A DNA stretch of 64,000 bases from Rhizobium sp. BK316. Its GTDB lineage: Bacteria; Pseudomonadota; Alphaproteobacteria; Rhizobiales; Rhizobiaceae. Made by a program: the position numbers and the translations under genes. The DNA is taken from NCBI RefSeq assembly GCF_014193695.1, contig NZ_JACHZR010000004.1:797458-861457 (forward strand), in the 5' to 3' direction. The notes under the pieces are model-generated. The model saw only the letters and a program-made list of their open reading frames with translations, did no database searches and was not told where the DNA came from. Below are positions 40,920 through 50,983 of this stretch, in pieces (positions within the stretch are counted from its first letter, which is position 1; each line of letters begins with the position of its first letter).

Positions 40920-41324
40920 ATGAAGAAGACCTATCACGGAAGCTGCCATTGCGGCCGTATCCGCTACGAGGCCGATATCGACATTCAGGCCGGGACGGGA
41001 AAGTGCAACTGCTCAATCTGCTGGAAGCGCCGCTACTGGGGCGCCAACATCAAGCCCGAGGATTTCCGTCTTCTGTGCGAGGAGACCGGCATCAGCGATT
41101 ACCAGTTCGGCACCTTCTCCGGCCATCACCGCTTCTGCGCCAACTGCGGGGTGGCGGCTTACGGCGACGGCTATGTCGAGGCAGTCGGCGGCGCCTATGT
41201 CTCGATTAATCTCGCCTGCCTTGACGATCTCGATCCCGCCGAGCTTGCGGAAGCGCCGGTGCAATATTTCGACGGCAGGAACAATAGCTGGTGGAATGTG
41301 CCGACCGAAACGCGGCATCTCTGA
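40920..41324 (+). CDS. GFA/CENP-V-family zinc-binding protein
   Basis: 134 residues. Zinc ligands appear as 'GSCHCGRI', 'CNCSICWKR' and 'FCANCGVAAYG', the three cysteine clusters of the glutathione-dependent formaldehyde-activating (Gfa) fold. Gfa enzymes were proposed to speed S-hydroxymethylglutathione formation; many relatives have no tested activity. The ATG at 40920 follows AAGGAGGAGCGC. Control by the divergent MarR regulator is likely and would suit a response to electrophiles or aldehydes. Confidence 0.9.
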   Translation: MKKTYHGSCHCGRIRYEADIDIQAGTGKCNCSICWKRRYWGANIKPEDFRLLCEETGISDYQFGTFSGHHRFCANCGVAAYGDGYVEAVGGAYVSINLACLDDLDPAELAEAPVQYFDGRNNSWWNVPTETRHL

Positions 41325-41331
41325 AAACGCC

Positions 41332-41362
41332 ACGACCCGCTGACTCTTAGTCAGCGGGTCGT
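41332..41362. terminator. Bidirectional terminator between GFA gene and ilvD
   Basis: Perfect 14-bp stem ACGACCCGCTGACT / AGTCAGCGGGTCGT around CTT, between two convergent stops. T-runs are poor on both sides, but the symmetry and position are clear. Confidence 0.8.
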
Positions 41363-41383
41363 AGGTTTGAAATACTATACGTC

Positions 41384-43222
<1,839 letters not shown>

Positions 43223-43543
43223 CGGTGTCTTCCTCAATATCCAGGAATTGTCTGGCGATGCGGGGCGGCAAAAGGATTTGCGGAGGCCGGGCAGTCGCTG
43301 CTTTTTGGAATTGTCCTAATCCAATCGACCCTAGCTGTCACTACCGGGAACGCCCAAAGCGGTACGGGTAGCACCATCGGGTATATACGGACGCAAGCTC
43401 TCTTTTGTTACGGCCTATTCCATCACGGACGAACACAAAAAATTGGCTTTTCGTCGCTAGGATTCAAGGCATACACACTGATCCAAAGCGCGTAATTTGC
43501 GTTTAAGATTCACGCGGGCTGCCCCGCCCAAGAGGAATTCGAC
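43223..43543. other. 321-base intergenic region between ilvD and msrP
   Basis: Divergent promoter region for ilvD and msrP. I see no operator palindrome, leader peptide with branched-chain codons or T-box; the only run is a T-rich patch near 43403. Promoters must lie here but I cannot place them with confidence. Confidence 0.4.
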
Positions 43544-44491
43544 ATGCCAACCTATCGTCCGCCCAAGGTCCCTTCTTCCGAGATCACGCCGCGCGAGGTT
43601 TATATGAAGCGCCGGGAATTTCTTGGCGCCGCGACACTCAGCGCCATGGCGCTCTACGGCGCTGGCAAGGCGAGCGCTGCGGCGCTTACGACCGTCAAGA
43701 GCAAGTACACGGTCGATGACAAGCTGACGCCGATCAAGGACGTGACCACCTACAACAACTTCTACGAATTCGGCCTCGACAAGGGCGATCCTGCAGCCCT
43801 TTCCGGCAAGTTCAAGCCGCTGCCCTGGACGATAAAGGTCGACGGCCTCGTCAATAAGCCCGGCACCTTCGATATCGAAGCGCTGATGAAGGAATTCCCC
43901 ATCGAGGAACGCGTCTACCGCATGCGTTGCGTTGAGGCCTGGTCGATGGTCATTCCGTGGAGCGGCTTTCCGCTTGCTTCGCTTCTCGACAAGGTGGAAC
44001 CGCAGGGCAGCGCCAAATATGTTGCCTTCGAGACCGTTGTGCGGCCGGAGGAGATGCCCGGTCAGGCCGGCTTCTTCCAGTCGCTCGACTGGCCCTATGT
44101 GGAGGGTCTGCGCATGGACGAAGCCCGGCACCCGCTGACACTGCTTGCCGTCGGGCTCTATGGCGAAACGCTGCCGAACCAGAATGGCGCACCGGTGCGT
44201 CTCGTTGTCCCCTGGAAATACGGTTTCAAGGGCATCAAGTCGATCGTGCGCATCACGCTGACCGACCAGCAGCCGAAGAATACCTGGCAGGTGACAAACC
44301 CGCAGGAATACGGCTTCTATGCCAACGTCAATCCGGCCGTCGATCATCCGCGCTGGAGCCAGGCGACGGAGCGGCGCATCGGCGAAAGCGGCTTCTTCGG
44401 CGCCAGCCGCCATCCCACCCTGCCCTTCAACGGCTATGCCGACGAAGTCGCCAGTCTCTACGACGGCATGGATCTCCGGGTGAACTTCTGA
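43544..44491 (+). CDS. msrP: Periplasmic methionine-sulfoxide reductase, molybdopterin subunit
   Basis: 315 residues. Twin-arginine motif 'KRREFLGAATLSAMALYGAG' directs folded export. The sulfite-oxidase-like fold has the molybdenum-ligand Cys in 'MRCVEAWSMVIPWSGFPL'. 'KYGFKGIKSIVRITLTD' and 'WSQATERRIG' follow the family. MsrP repairs both R and S methionine sulfoxide in envelope proteins with electrons from the membrane partner MsrQ. ATG at 43544 follows AGAGGAATTCGAC. The stop overlaps the msrQ start (TGATG). Confidence 0.95.
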   Translation: MPTYRPPKVPSSEITPREVYMKRREFLGAATLSAMALYGAGKASAAALTTVKSKYTVDDKLTPIKDVTTYNNFYEFGLDKGDPAALSGKFKPLPWTIKVDGLVNKPGTFDIEALMKEFPIEERVYRMRCVEAWSMVIPWSGFPLASLLDKVEPQGSAKYVAFETVVRPEEMPGQAGFFQSLDWPYVEGLRMDEARHPLTLLAVGLYGETLPNQNGAPVRLVVPWKYGFKGIKSIVRITLTDQQPKNTWQVTNPQEYGFYANVNPAVDHPRWSQATERRIGESGFFGASRHPTLPFNGYADEVASLYDGMDLRVNF

Positions 44492-45150
44492 TGGCAGCGT
44501 TTTCGCTCGCCATTCCGAAGCGCTTGCAGCCGGCATCCGTCTGGCTGCTCTATGGTGTGGGGCTCCTGCCCGCAGCCTGGAACTTCTATCTCGGCGCAAC
44601 GGACCAGCTCGGCGCCGATCCGGTGAAGACCTTCGAGCTCTTCCTCGGCATCTGGACCATCCGCTTCCTGATCCTGACGCTTGCGGTTACCCCTGCCCGC
44701 GATCTTCTCGGCTGGAATTACCTGCGCTATCGCCGCGCACTCGGCCTTCTGACGTTTTACTATGCTCTGATGCATTTCACCGTCTACATGGTGCTCGATC
44801 AGGCGCTGGACGTCGCTGCCGTCATCGATGACGTCGTGAAGCGACCCTTCATCATGTTCGGCATGGGTGCACTGGCGATGCTCGTTCCACTCGCGCTCAC
44901 ATCCAATAATTTCTCGATCCGCAGGCTGGGCAAGAACTGGATCTGGCTCCATCGCCTCGTCTACATCGTTGCCGCATCGGCAGCACTGCACTTTGCTCTG
45001 TCGACGAAGATCCTGGACCTCGAGCAATATATCTATGTCGGGCTGATCATCGCGCTGATCCTCTACCGCTCCTACAAGCCCATCGGGCGGAGCCGAAAGA
45101 TGGGTCAAGGACGGGCACGCGGACGAACCGTAGCATCATCAGCGTCATAG
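44491..45150 (+). CDS. msrQ: Membrane heme protein MsrQ, electron donor to MsrP
   Basis: 219 residues with about six membrane helices of the ferric-reductase-like type. Heme-ligating histidines can be placed in 'YYALMHFTVYM', 'WLHRLVYIVAASAALHF'. It passes electrons from the cytosol/quinone pool to MsrP. The ATG at 44491 overlaps the msrP stop, so translation is coupled. A basic C-terminal tail follows the last helix. Convergent with the DUF2809 gene 9 bases downstream. Confidence 0.93.
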   Translation: MAAFSLAIPKRLQPASVWLLYGVGLLPAAWNFYLGATDQLGADPVKTFELFLGIWTIRFLILTLAVTPARDLLGWNYLRYRRALGLLTFYYALMHFTVYMVLDQALDVAAVIDDVVKRPFIMFGMGALAMLVPLALTSNNFSIRRLGKNWIWLHRLVYIVAASAALHFALSTKILDLEQYIYVGLIIALILYRSYKPIGRSRKMGQGRARGRTVASSAS

Positions 45151-45159
45151 AGATCCGCG

Positions 45160-45633
45160 TTACGGCTCGGAAGACAATCGCCTGCGTGCGGGATCAAGCG
45201 CATAGGCCGCAGCTATCCCGATAGAATAGGCGACGATATTCCAGAGCGAGAAGACTCTCCCAAGCAGCAAGGCGCCGGCGGTCGTCGATCGAAACGCATC
45301 GAGCCAGGGCGTGTGATGGAGCCGGAACAACTCGACGCTTATCGCAACGCATAGCGCCATAAGAGCAATTCCTGCGGGGCGAATGCTCCCAAAGAGGCCT
45401 GCGATGATAAATGCAAGCAGGACATAAACCATCGATCCCCAGAGCAGTGAGCCGCCGTATTTGACGATGAAGAAGGGAAGATCGGCCGCATAACCGAATC
45501 GCCGGAGTGTCAAACCGGAAATGATGATGAGCAGCAGGGCCGCGAGGCGCTGGGCATGGATGCGCCGAATAATCTTGTGTGAATTCAAAAAGGCCACCAC
45601 AATTCTAACCGAGTTCCGCTGCCTAATTTCCAA
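45160..45633 (-). CDS. DUF2809 membrane protein
   Basis: 157 residues with four predicted helices. The DUF2809 signature 'DLPFFIVKYGGSLLWGSMVYVLL' is followed by 'ISVELFRLHHTPWLDAFRSTTAGALLLGRVFSLWNI'. These features resemble VanZ-like proteins (Glu and 'HxPWLDxFR'). Function unknown. The start at 45633 is the first ATG; a later one before 'HAQRLAALLLIIISG' could be used instead. Divergent from the DUF817 gene by 74 bases. Confidence 0.82.
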   Translation of the reverse strand: MEIRQRNSVRIVVAFLNSHKIIRRIHAQRLAALLLIIISGLTLRRFGYAADLPFFIVKYGGSLLWGSMVYVLLAFIIAGLFGSIRPAGIALMALCVAISVELFRLHHTPWLDAFRSTTAGALLLGRVFSLWNIVAYSIGIAAAYALDPARRRLSSEP

Positions 45634-45707
45634 TCATCAAGATATCAAGCTGTCGCCGTCACTCGGTAGGTTCGCACTGTTTCAAAACAGAGGTTGCTCG
45701 CCAGCAT

Positions 45708-46577
45708 ATGCCAAAAGTCGCCGCACTCCCGGAATTACTTCCTCTTTTGGACAAGCATCTGATCGACCGGCCGGCCGATCTTCAACGCAATGGCATCGAA
45801 CGCTTCATCGTCGAATTCTTCTATTTTGCCGTCAAGGAGGCCCGAGCCTGCCTCTTCGCAGGCCTGTTTTTTCTGTCGGTCTTCCTGGTCCCGCATGCAG
45901 GCATCATCGGTATTCCGCGTTATGATCTGCTGCTGATTATCGCTCTTGCGATTCAGGCTTGGATGGTCTGGGCAAAGCTCGAAACCATCGACGAATTGAA
46001 GGCGATCTCTGTCTTTCATCTGATTGGTTTTGCACTGGAGGTCTTCAAGACCTCAGGCAGCATCCAATCGTGGAGCTATCCGGATTTCGCCTATACCAAA
46101 CTGTTTGGCGTCCCGCTTTTTTCCGGCTTCATGTATGCGGCTGTCGGCAGCTACGTCATTCAGGCTTGGCGCCTTTTTGATCTGCGCGTGAGACATCATC
46201 CGCCCTACTGGATGGCCGGGCTCATGGCATTGGCGATCTACGCCAACTTCTTCACCCATCACTATATCGGCGACTACCGTTGGTACATCGCCGCCTGCAC
46301 GCTCGGTCTTTATGCGCGCACCACCGTCATTTTCAGGCCCTATGATCAGGACCGCAAGATGCCCCTGCTTCTCGCCTTCATCCTGATCGGCTTCTTCATC
46401 TGGCTTGCGGAAAACATCAGCACCTTCTTCGGCGTGTGGCGCTATCCGAACCAGATCGGCGCGTGGTCGACCGTGCATATCGGCAAATGGAGTTCGTGGT
46501 GCCTGCTGGTGATCATGACCTTCACGATCGTCGCGAACCTCAAGCACATCAAATACAAGATCCACGTGCCGGAATGA
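45708..46577 (+). CDS. DUF817 integral membrane protein
   Basis: 289 residues, about eight helices. 'FFYFAVKEARACLFAGLFFLSVFL', 'FKTSGSIQSWSYPDFAYTKLFGVPLFSGFMYAAVGSY' and 'ENISTFFGVWRYPNQIGAWS' are characteristic of DUF817 (YoaT-like). No biochemical role is known. The ATG at 45708 fits the family; no strong ribosome site is seen. It stands alone, with a 356-base non-coding stretch after it. Confidence 0.88.
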   Translation: MPKVAALPELLPLLDKHLIDRPADLQRNGIERFIVEFFYFAVKEARACLFAGLFFLSVFLVPHAGIIGIPRYDLLLIIALAIQAWMVWAKLETIDELKAISVFHLIGFALEVFKTSGSIQSWSYPDFAYTKLFGVPLFSGFMYAAVGSYVIQAWRLFDLRVRHHPPYWMAGLMALAIYANFFTHHYIGDYRWYIAACTLGLYARTTVIFRPYDQDRKMPLLLAFILIGFFIWLAENISTFFGVWRYPNQIGAWSTVHIGKWSSWCLLVIMTFTIVANLKHIKYKIHVPE

Positions 46578-46933
46578 ATGCAAAAACAGGCAGCGAACCA
46601 GCAAACCGGTAGATGCACCGCCGAATGCGAGCAGGGCTCGTCTATATGTGGGTCCGCAGCTGCTCGTCCCAGTAGCGCGGTCTGCAACCTTCAGCAAGGC
46701 ATTGAAGGGCAGCGTCGCGTCGGGGAGGCAATGCCGTTGCGGGAGGCACCTTAGCAAAATCCTGCAGATCGGCCGGCTCTATTCCCTCAAGATCGTGTCA
46801 CGCATCAAACGATGCCTCATGGTCCGCTCACCCGTCTTGTCGCCTACGCGGGTCAAGTTCCTGAAACCGGCGTGTCGATTTCGGCCTGTCGCCTTCGACT
46901 AAGGGTGAGCTAGTCGAAGAAGAAGAGCCAACC
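46578..46933. other. 356-base gap with one hairpin before the DUF1127 gene
   Basis: The only structure I see is CTTCGACTA-N9-TAGTCGAAG at 46893-46919, a perfect 9-bp dyad just upstream of the DUF1127 start; it overlaps that gene's probable leader. An open frame at 46648-46902 has no ribosome site or recognisable protein and I leave it out. Confidence 0.45.
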
Positions 46934-47212
46934 ATGGTTTCCATTGAGCACTCCGAACAAGTCCAACTACAGTCGCAGCACCTCAGTGTCGTGCGCACCT
47001 TGCAAGCGGTTTGGGTACTGCTGAAGCATCAGCGAAGGTACCGCCGAAGCTTGAGCAAACTTTCGCGGTTTGACGCTCGCCTGCTACGTGACGTCGGGTT
47101 GGTGTCCCCGGAAATCTCAACCGGGAAAATCGCAGAATGGTTTCCTCCCTGTCCAGACGATCAGAGGCTGGGATCAAAGCCGCCCATCCTTACGGTAGGT
47201 GACGGAATTTAA
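46934..47212 (+). CDS. DUF1127-type small arginine-rich protein
   Basis: 92 residues. The DUF1127 core is in the middle: 'RRYRRSLSKLSRFDARLLRDVGL', a short helix-turn-helix-like basic motif. Such proteins in Agrobacterium affect phosphate, carbon and RNA metabolism by binding RNA or partner proteins, which I apply here only by family. The flanks are longer than the usual 45-70 residues. A dyad immediately upstream may control it. An IS5-type remnant follows 49 bases later. Confidence 0.75.
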   Translation: MVSIEHSEQVQLQSQHLSVVRTLQAVWVLLKHQRRYRRSLSKLSRFDARLLRDVGLVSPEISTGKIAEWFPPCPDDQRLGSKPPILTVGDGI

Positions 47213-47260
47213 GCCGTGCTTGCGTATTCTCGTGCATCTCGAGGATTGACGGGGCGGAGG

Positions 47261-47536
47261 TCAGGGCTTTTTGACGAAGCCCATGAAGTTTGCGAGCAGC
47301 TTGTCGTATCGGGTTGCGACGCGTCTGAACTGTTTGAGCTTGCTGAACAAGCGTTCGATACGGTTGCGCTCCCTGTAGAAGACGGCGTCGTAAGAGCGCT
47401 GGAGCTTGCGGTTGCGTTTCGCCGGGATGACGATGTCAGCACCAATTTCGGCGATCTTGACGCACAGATAATCGGCGTCATAGCGGCAATGGTAGCTGCC
47501 GCTGCGCTGTCCGGGAGAGGCGAGCCGGAAGTCCAA
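47261..47536 (-). pseudogene. IS5-family transposase C-terminal remnant
   Basis: The minus-strand frame contains 'YDADYLCVKIAEIGADIVIPAKRNRK' and 'YRERNRIERLFSKLKQFRRVATRYDKLLANF', the last DDE-transposase region of IS5 (IS427/ISL2-like) elements with the catalytic Glu in 'NRIERLF'. The N-terminal two thirds, including the first two Asp residues, are missing, and the end is frame-shifted to 'FVKKP'. No terminal inverted repeats can be placed. It is a dead fragment lodged between a DUF1127 gene and a YciI-like gene. Confidence 0.88.
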
Positions 47537-47626
47537 GCGACTCTGTTGTGGCAGGATTCTTTTTCGGTCTTTGTCGAATCGTGGCCTCCAAAAGCGACTA
47601 ATATCGACAGCACCATGGAGAACCTA

Positions 47627-47974
47627 ATGCGCTACCTCTGTCTCTTCTACATCGATCAAACTCTTGCTGATGCCGCCAGCAAGGAGGAATGGGCCGAGAT
47701 TGACCGGGAGTCTCTCGCTTCCAATGAAGAACTCAAACGATCAGGCCACTATCTCGCCTCCAACGCGCTTGCTGACCCAAAGACTGCAAAGACACTGCGC
47801 GTTCGCGCCGGCAAGGTCAGTTGGAGCGACGGGCCGTTCGCAGAGACTAAGGAGCATCTGGGCGGCTTCCTGCTCATTGAAGCGAAGAACCTTGCGGAGG
47901 CAATGGAGATCGCAGAGCGGGACTCGCTCGCTCGGATGGGGGCAATCGAGGTGCGAGAGACTGCTGGTTTTTAG
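47627..47974 (+). CDS. YciI-like/YCII-related (DGPF-domain) protein
   Basis: 115 residues. Family motif 'SWSDGPFAETKEHLGGFLLIEAKNLAEAMEIAE' is present; the N-terminus 'MRYLCLFYIDQTLADAASKEEW' is typical. YCII domains are small ferredoxin-like folds; in rhizobia they are often encoded beside extracytoplasmic sigma factor genes, none of which is visible here. The ATG at 47627 follows GGAGAACCTA; an in-frame ATG at 47615 is less likely. The 5' side abuts the transposase remnant, so the usual partner may have been lost. Confidence 0.88.
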   Translation: MRYLCLFYIDQTLADAASKEEWAEIDRESLASNEELKRSGHYLASNALADPKTAKTLRVRAGKVSWSDGPFAETKEHLGGFLLIEAKNLAEAMEIAERDSLARMGAIEVRETAGF

Positions 47975-48163
47975 ATTCGGAGCGCCCGGTTACTTCCGCA
48001 GGCTATACCGTTCGATGTTCTGGAATGAGACGCCGCCATGGCATGGCCAGGATCGTTGCGGCGTGCGCAATGTCATCAAGCCGTCCTCGGTGACAGGCCG
48101 GCGACGATCGATCGCTTCAGTCTACCTGAGCGAAAACGGTCTGCCAGCCTTCTATTGCCTACG

Positions 48164-48192
48164 AAAAAGCCGGGCGCAAGGCCCGGCTTTTC
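48164..48192 (-). terminator. Terminator of the ribosomal cluster, after rplQ
   Basis: Stem AAAAGCCGGGC / GCCCGGCTTTT around GCAAG, 24 bases beyond the rplQ stop. With T-runs on both strands it can end transcription in both directions. Confidence 0.92.
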
Positions 48193-48215
48193 TGCTTTTC
48201 CGAAACCGGAAAATC

Positions 48216-48638
48216 TCAGGCAGCGACAGACTGCTCTTCGGCAGCGACGCGAGCCTTGTCGGCTGCGCCCTTTGCATAGGCGTCGCGGTCAACGAATTCG
48301 ATGACGGCGAGAGCGGCGTTGTCGCCCTGGCGGAAGCCCGCCTTCATGATACGCAGGTAGCCGCCGTTGCGGGTTGCGTAACGCGAAGCGATCGTGTCGA
48401 AGAGCTTCGAAACGACAGCGGCGTCCTTGATCTGCGAGATCGCCTGACGACGAGCGTGCAGGTCGCCGCGCTTGCCGAGGGTGACGAGCTTTTCGACAAT
48501 CGGACGGATTTCCTTGGCCTTCGGAAGGGTCGTTACGATCTGCTCGTGGGTGATGAGCGAAGCCGCCATGTTGGCGAACATCGCCTTGCGGTGGCTTGCA
48601 GTTCTATTCAGCTTGCGGCCGGCTTTACCATGGCGCAT
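48216..48638 (-). CDS. rplQ: 50S ribosomal protein L17
   Basis: 140 residues. 'MRHGKAGRKLNRTASHRKAMFANMA' is the universal L17 start, and 'KGGYLRIMKAGFRQGDNA'-like 'NGGYLRIMKAGFRQGDN' ends the core. The Ala-rich C-terminal extension is usual in alphaproteobacteria. Last gene of the alpha operon, 125 bases after rpoA, followed by a strong terminator. Confidence 0.98.
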   Translation of the reverse strand: MRHGKAGRKLNRTASHRKAMFANMAASLITHEQIVTTLPKAKEIRPIVEKLVTLGKRGDLHARRQAISQIKDAAVVSKLFDTIASRYATRNGGYLRIMKAGFRQGDNAALAVIEFVDRDAYAKGAADKARVAAEEQSVAA

Positions 48639-48763
48639 TGCTATTCTCCTTTAATGCAGTGCCCTTACTTCGTTACCGGGCCTGCCGTTTCCTGGCACAT
48701 GCAGGCGATAGGCCTGCTGTTTGACGGGGAAAGGCAGCCGTGAAGAGCCTGCCTTTTTGGTTC

Positions 48764-49774
48764 TTAATATTGATCTTCGTAGCGCTTGGCGAGATCTTCG
48801 ATGTTCTCGGGCGGCCATGCCGGCACTTCCATGCCGAGGTGCAGGCCCATGGAAGCGAGAACTTCCTTGATTTCATTCAGCGACTTGCGACCAAAGTTCG
48901 GGGTGCGGAGCATTTCTGCTTCGGTCTTCTGAATGAGGTCACCGATGTAGACGATGTTGTCGTTCTTCAGGCAATTTGCCGAACGAACGGACAGTTCGAG
49001 CTCGTCCACCTTCTTGAGGAGCGCCGGGTTGAAGGCCAGTTCGGTGACGGCTTCTTCTTCGGCTTCCTTCTGCGGTTCGTCGAAGTTGACGAAGACGCCA
49101 AGCTGGTCCTGCAGGATGCGAGCCGCGAAAGCGACGGCATCTTCGCCGGAGACTGAGCCATCGGTTTCGATGGTCATGGTCAGCTTGTCGTAGTCGAGAA
49201 CCTGTCCTTCGCGGGTATTTTCAACCTTGTAGGACACCTTCTTGACCGGTGAATAGAGGCTGTCGACCGGGATAAGACCGATCGGAGCATCTTCCGCACG
49301 ATTGCGCTCGGCCGGGACATAGCCCTTGCCGTTGTTGACGGTGAACTCCATGCGGATTTCGGCACCCTCGTCGAGCGTGCAGATGACATGCTCGGGGTTG
49401 AGGATTTCGATATCGCCAACCGTCTGGATGTCGCCAGCGGTTACAACACCCGGACCCTGCTTGCGCACGACCATGCGCTTGGCATCGTCGCCATCCATCT
49501 TGATGGCGATTTCCTTGATGTTGAGCACGATGTCTGTAACGTCCTCGCGAACGCCCGGGATCGAGGAGAATTCATGCAACACGCCGTCGATCTGCACGGC
49601 CGTAACAGCGGCACCGCGCAGAGAGGAGAGCAGAACGCGACGCAGCGCGTTGCCGAGCGTGAGGCCGAAACCGCGCTCAAGCGGCTCTGCAACGAGAGTC
49701 GCCTTGGTGCGCGAGCTCGAAGAGAACTCCACCTTGTTCGGCTTGATCAGTTCCTGCCAGTTCTTCTGAATCAT
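48764..49774 (-). CDS. rpoA: RNA polymerase alpha subunit
   Basis: 336 residues. N-terminal assembly domain ('EPLERGFGLTLGNALRRVLLSSL') and C-terminal DNA/activator-binding domain ('LSVRSANCLKNDNIVYIGDLIQKTEAEMLRTPNFGRKSLNEI') are complete. Encoded in the standard place between rpsK and rplQ. The alpha dimer starts polymerase assembly. Confidence 0.98.
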   Translation of the reverse strand: MIQKNWQELIKPNKVEFSSSSRTKATLVAEPLERGFGLTLGNALRRVLLSSLRGAAVTAVQIDGVLHEFSSIPGVREDVTDIVLNIKEIAIKMDGDDAKRMVVRKQGPGVVTAGDIQTVGDIEILNPEHVICTLDEGAEIRMEFTVNNGKGYVPAERNRAEDAPIGLIPVDSLYSPVKKVSYKVENTREGQVLDYDKLTMTIETDGSVSGEDAVAFAARILQDQLGVFVNFDEPQKEAEEEAVTELAFNPALLKKVDELELSVRSANCLKNDNIVYIGDLIQKTEAEMLRTPNFGRKSLNEIKEVLASMGLHLGMEVPAWPPENIEDLAKRYEDQY

Positions 49775-49871
49775 AATTTTGCCTTCCGTTCGTTGCCACC
49801 ATCCAATCGTGGCAACCGAGCTTGAAAACCACCGGGAGCGCTGAGGCGCTCACCGGTGACGATAGCGATGA

Positions 49872-50261
49872 TCAGACGCGGCGCTTCTTGCGCGGACGGC
49901 AGCCATTGTGCGGGATCGGGGTCACGTCGCGGATGGACGTGATCATGAAACCGGCAGCCTGGAGCGCGCGCAGAGCCGATTCACGACCCGAGCCCGGGCC
50001 GCAAACTTCGACTTCCAGCGACTTCATGCCGTGTTCCTGGGCCTTCTTGGCGCAGTCTTCAGCAGCGATCTGGGCAGCGAACGGGGTCGACTTGCGCGAG
50101 CCCTTGAAGCCCTTGGCGCCAGCCGACGACCAGGCAATTGCATTGCCCTGCGCGTCGGTGATGGTGATCATCGTGTTGTTGAAAGTCGAGTTGACGTGAG
50201 CGACACCCGACGAGATGTTCTTGCGTTCGCGACGGCGAACGCGGACGGCTTCCTTAGCCAT
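49872..50261 (-). CDS. rpsK: 30S ribosomal protein S11
   Basis: 129 residues. 'GVAHVNSTFNNTMITITDAQGN' and the C-terminal 'IRDVTPIPHNGCRPRKKRRV' are invariant S11 features. Binds 16S rRNA in the platform. ATG at 50261 follows AAAGGAATACC. Confidence 0.98.
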   Translation of the reverse strand: MAKEAVRVRRRERKNISSGVAHVNSTFNNTMITITDAQGNAIAWSSAGAKGFKGSRKSTPFAAQIAAEDCAKKAQEHGMKSLEVEVCGPGSGRESALRALQAAGFMITSIRDVTPIPHNGCRPRKKRRV

Positions 50262-50394
50262 GGTATTCCTTTCGTTGATCTCTTCACCGCCGTAATCCCA
50301 GCGGCTACACCGGAACGGTGCCTACATGACCCCGCTCCAAACTCAAAAGAGGCCGGCGCAGACCGCCAGCCTCCCCATCCCGGTTTCCCGGAAA

Positions 50395-50763
50395 TTACTT
50401 CTTCTTACCAGCGATTGCCTTTGCCGGACCCTTGCGGGTACGAGCATTGGTGTGCGTGCGCTGACCGCGGACCGGAAGGCCGCGACGATGACGCAGGCCG
50501 CGGTAGCAGCCGAGGTCCATCAGGCGCTTGATGTTCATCGAGGTTTCGCGACGAAGATCACCTTCGACCTGATAGTCGCGGTCGATGGTTTCGCGGATCT
50601 GAAGGACTTCAGCATCCGTGAGTTGATGAACGCGGCGATCAGCCGGAATACCGACCTTCTCGACGATTTCCTGCGCGAATTTCTGTCCGATCCCGTGAAT
50701 GTAGGTCAGCGCGATGACGACGCGCTTTGCAGTCGGGATGTTGACGCCAGCGATACGTGCCAC
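50395..50763 (-). CDS. rpsM: 30S ribosomal protein S13
   Basis: 122 residues. Starts with GTG at 50763, 8 bases after AAGGAG; twelve further upstream codons are open but are not part of S13. 'ARIAGVNIPTAKRVVIALTYIHGIG' and 'RGLPVRGQRTHTNARTRKGP' are typical. It contacts the 50S subunit and P-site tRNA. Confidence 0.97.
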   Translation of the reverse strand: MARIAGVNIPTAKRVVIALTYIHGIGQKFAQEIVEKVGIPADRRVHQLTDAEVLQIRETIDRDYQVEGDLRRETSMNIKRLMDLGCYRGLRHRRGLPVRGQRTHTNARTRKGPAKAIAGKKK

Positions 50764-50871
50764 GCCTATTCTCCTTGCATTCCAGTTGCCGTCCGGCAAT
50801 AGGGCTTCGTTATGCAGCCAAAAGGCCGCTCGTTCAAATTCGGGTTCGCAACATCACAAAACGACCGAACC

Positions 50872-50893
50872 CGGATTTCCTTCGGGAAATCCG
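50872..50893 (-). other. Hairpin between adk and rpsM
   Basis: Perfect stem CGGATTTCC / GGAAATCCG with a TTCG loop (CGAA on the minus strand), in the 220-base adk-rpsM spacer. No U-run follows, so it may be a processing or stability element. Confidence 0.5.
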
Positions 50894-50983
50894 CGCCGAT
50901 CGCAGGGGATGTCGCGAGTTGGCGCGGTTTAGCGGAATCAGTGCAAAAAAGCAACCGTTCCCGCCAAGTTTATTTTCAAAGCT

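Noticed and set aside
46648..46902. 84-codon plus-strand frame between the DUF817 and DUF1127 genes
   Set aside because: No ribosome site, no recognisable pattern and an arginine-rich composition typical of chance frames here.
47209..47616. Second overlapping frame across the IS5 remnant as a separate gene
   Set aside because: It is a serine/alanine-rich shadow of the transposase frame.
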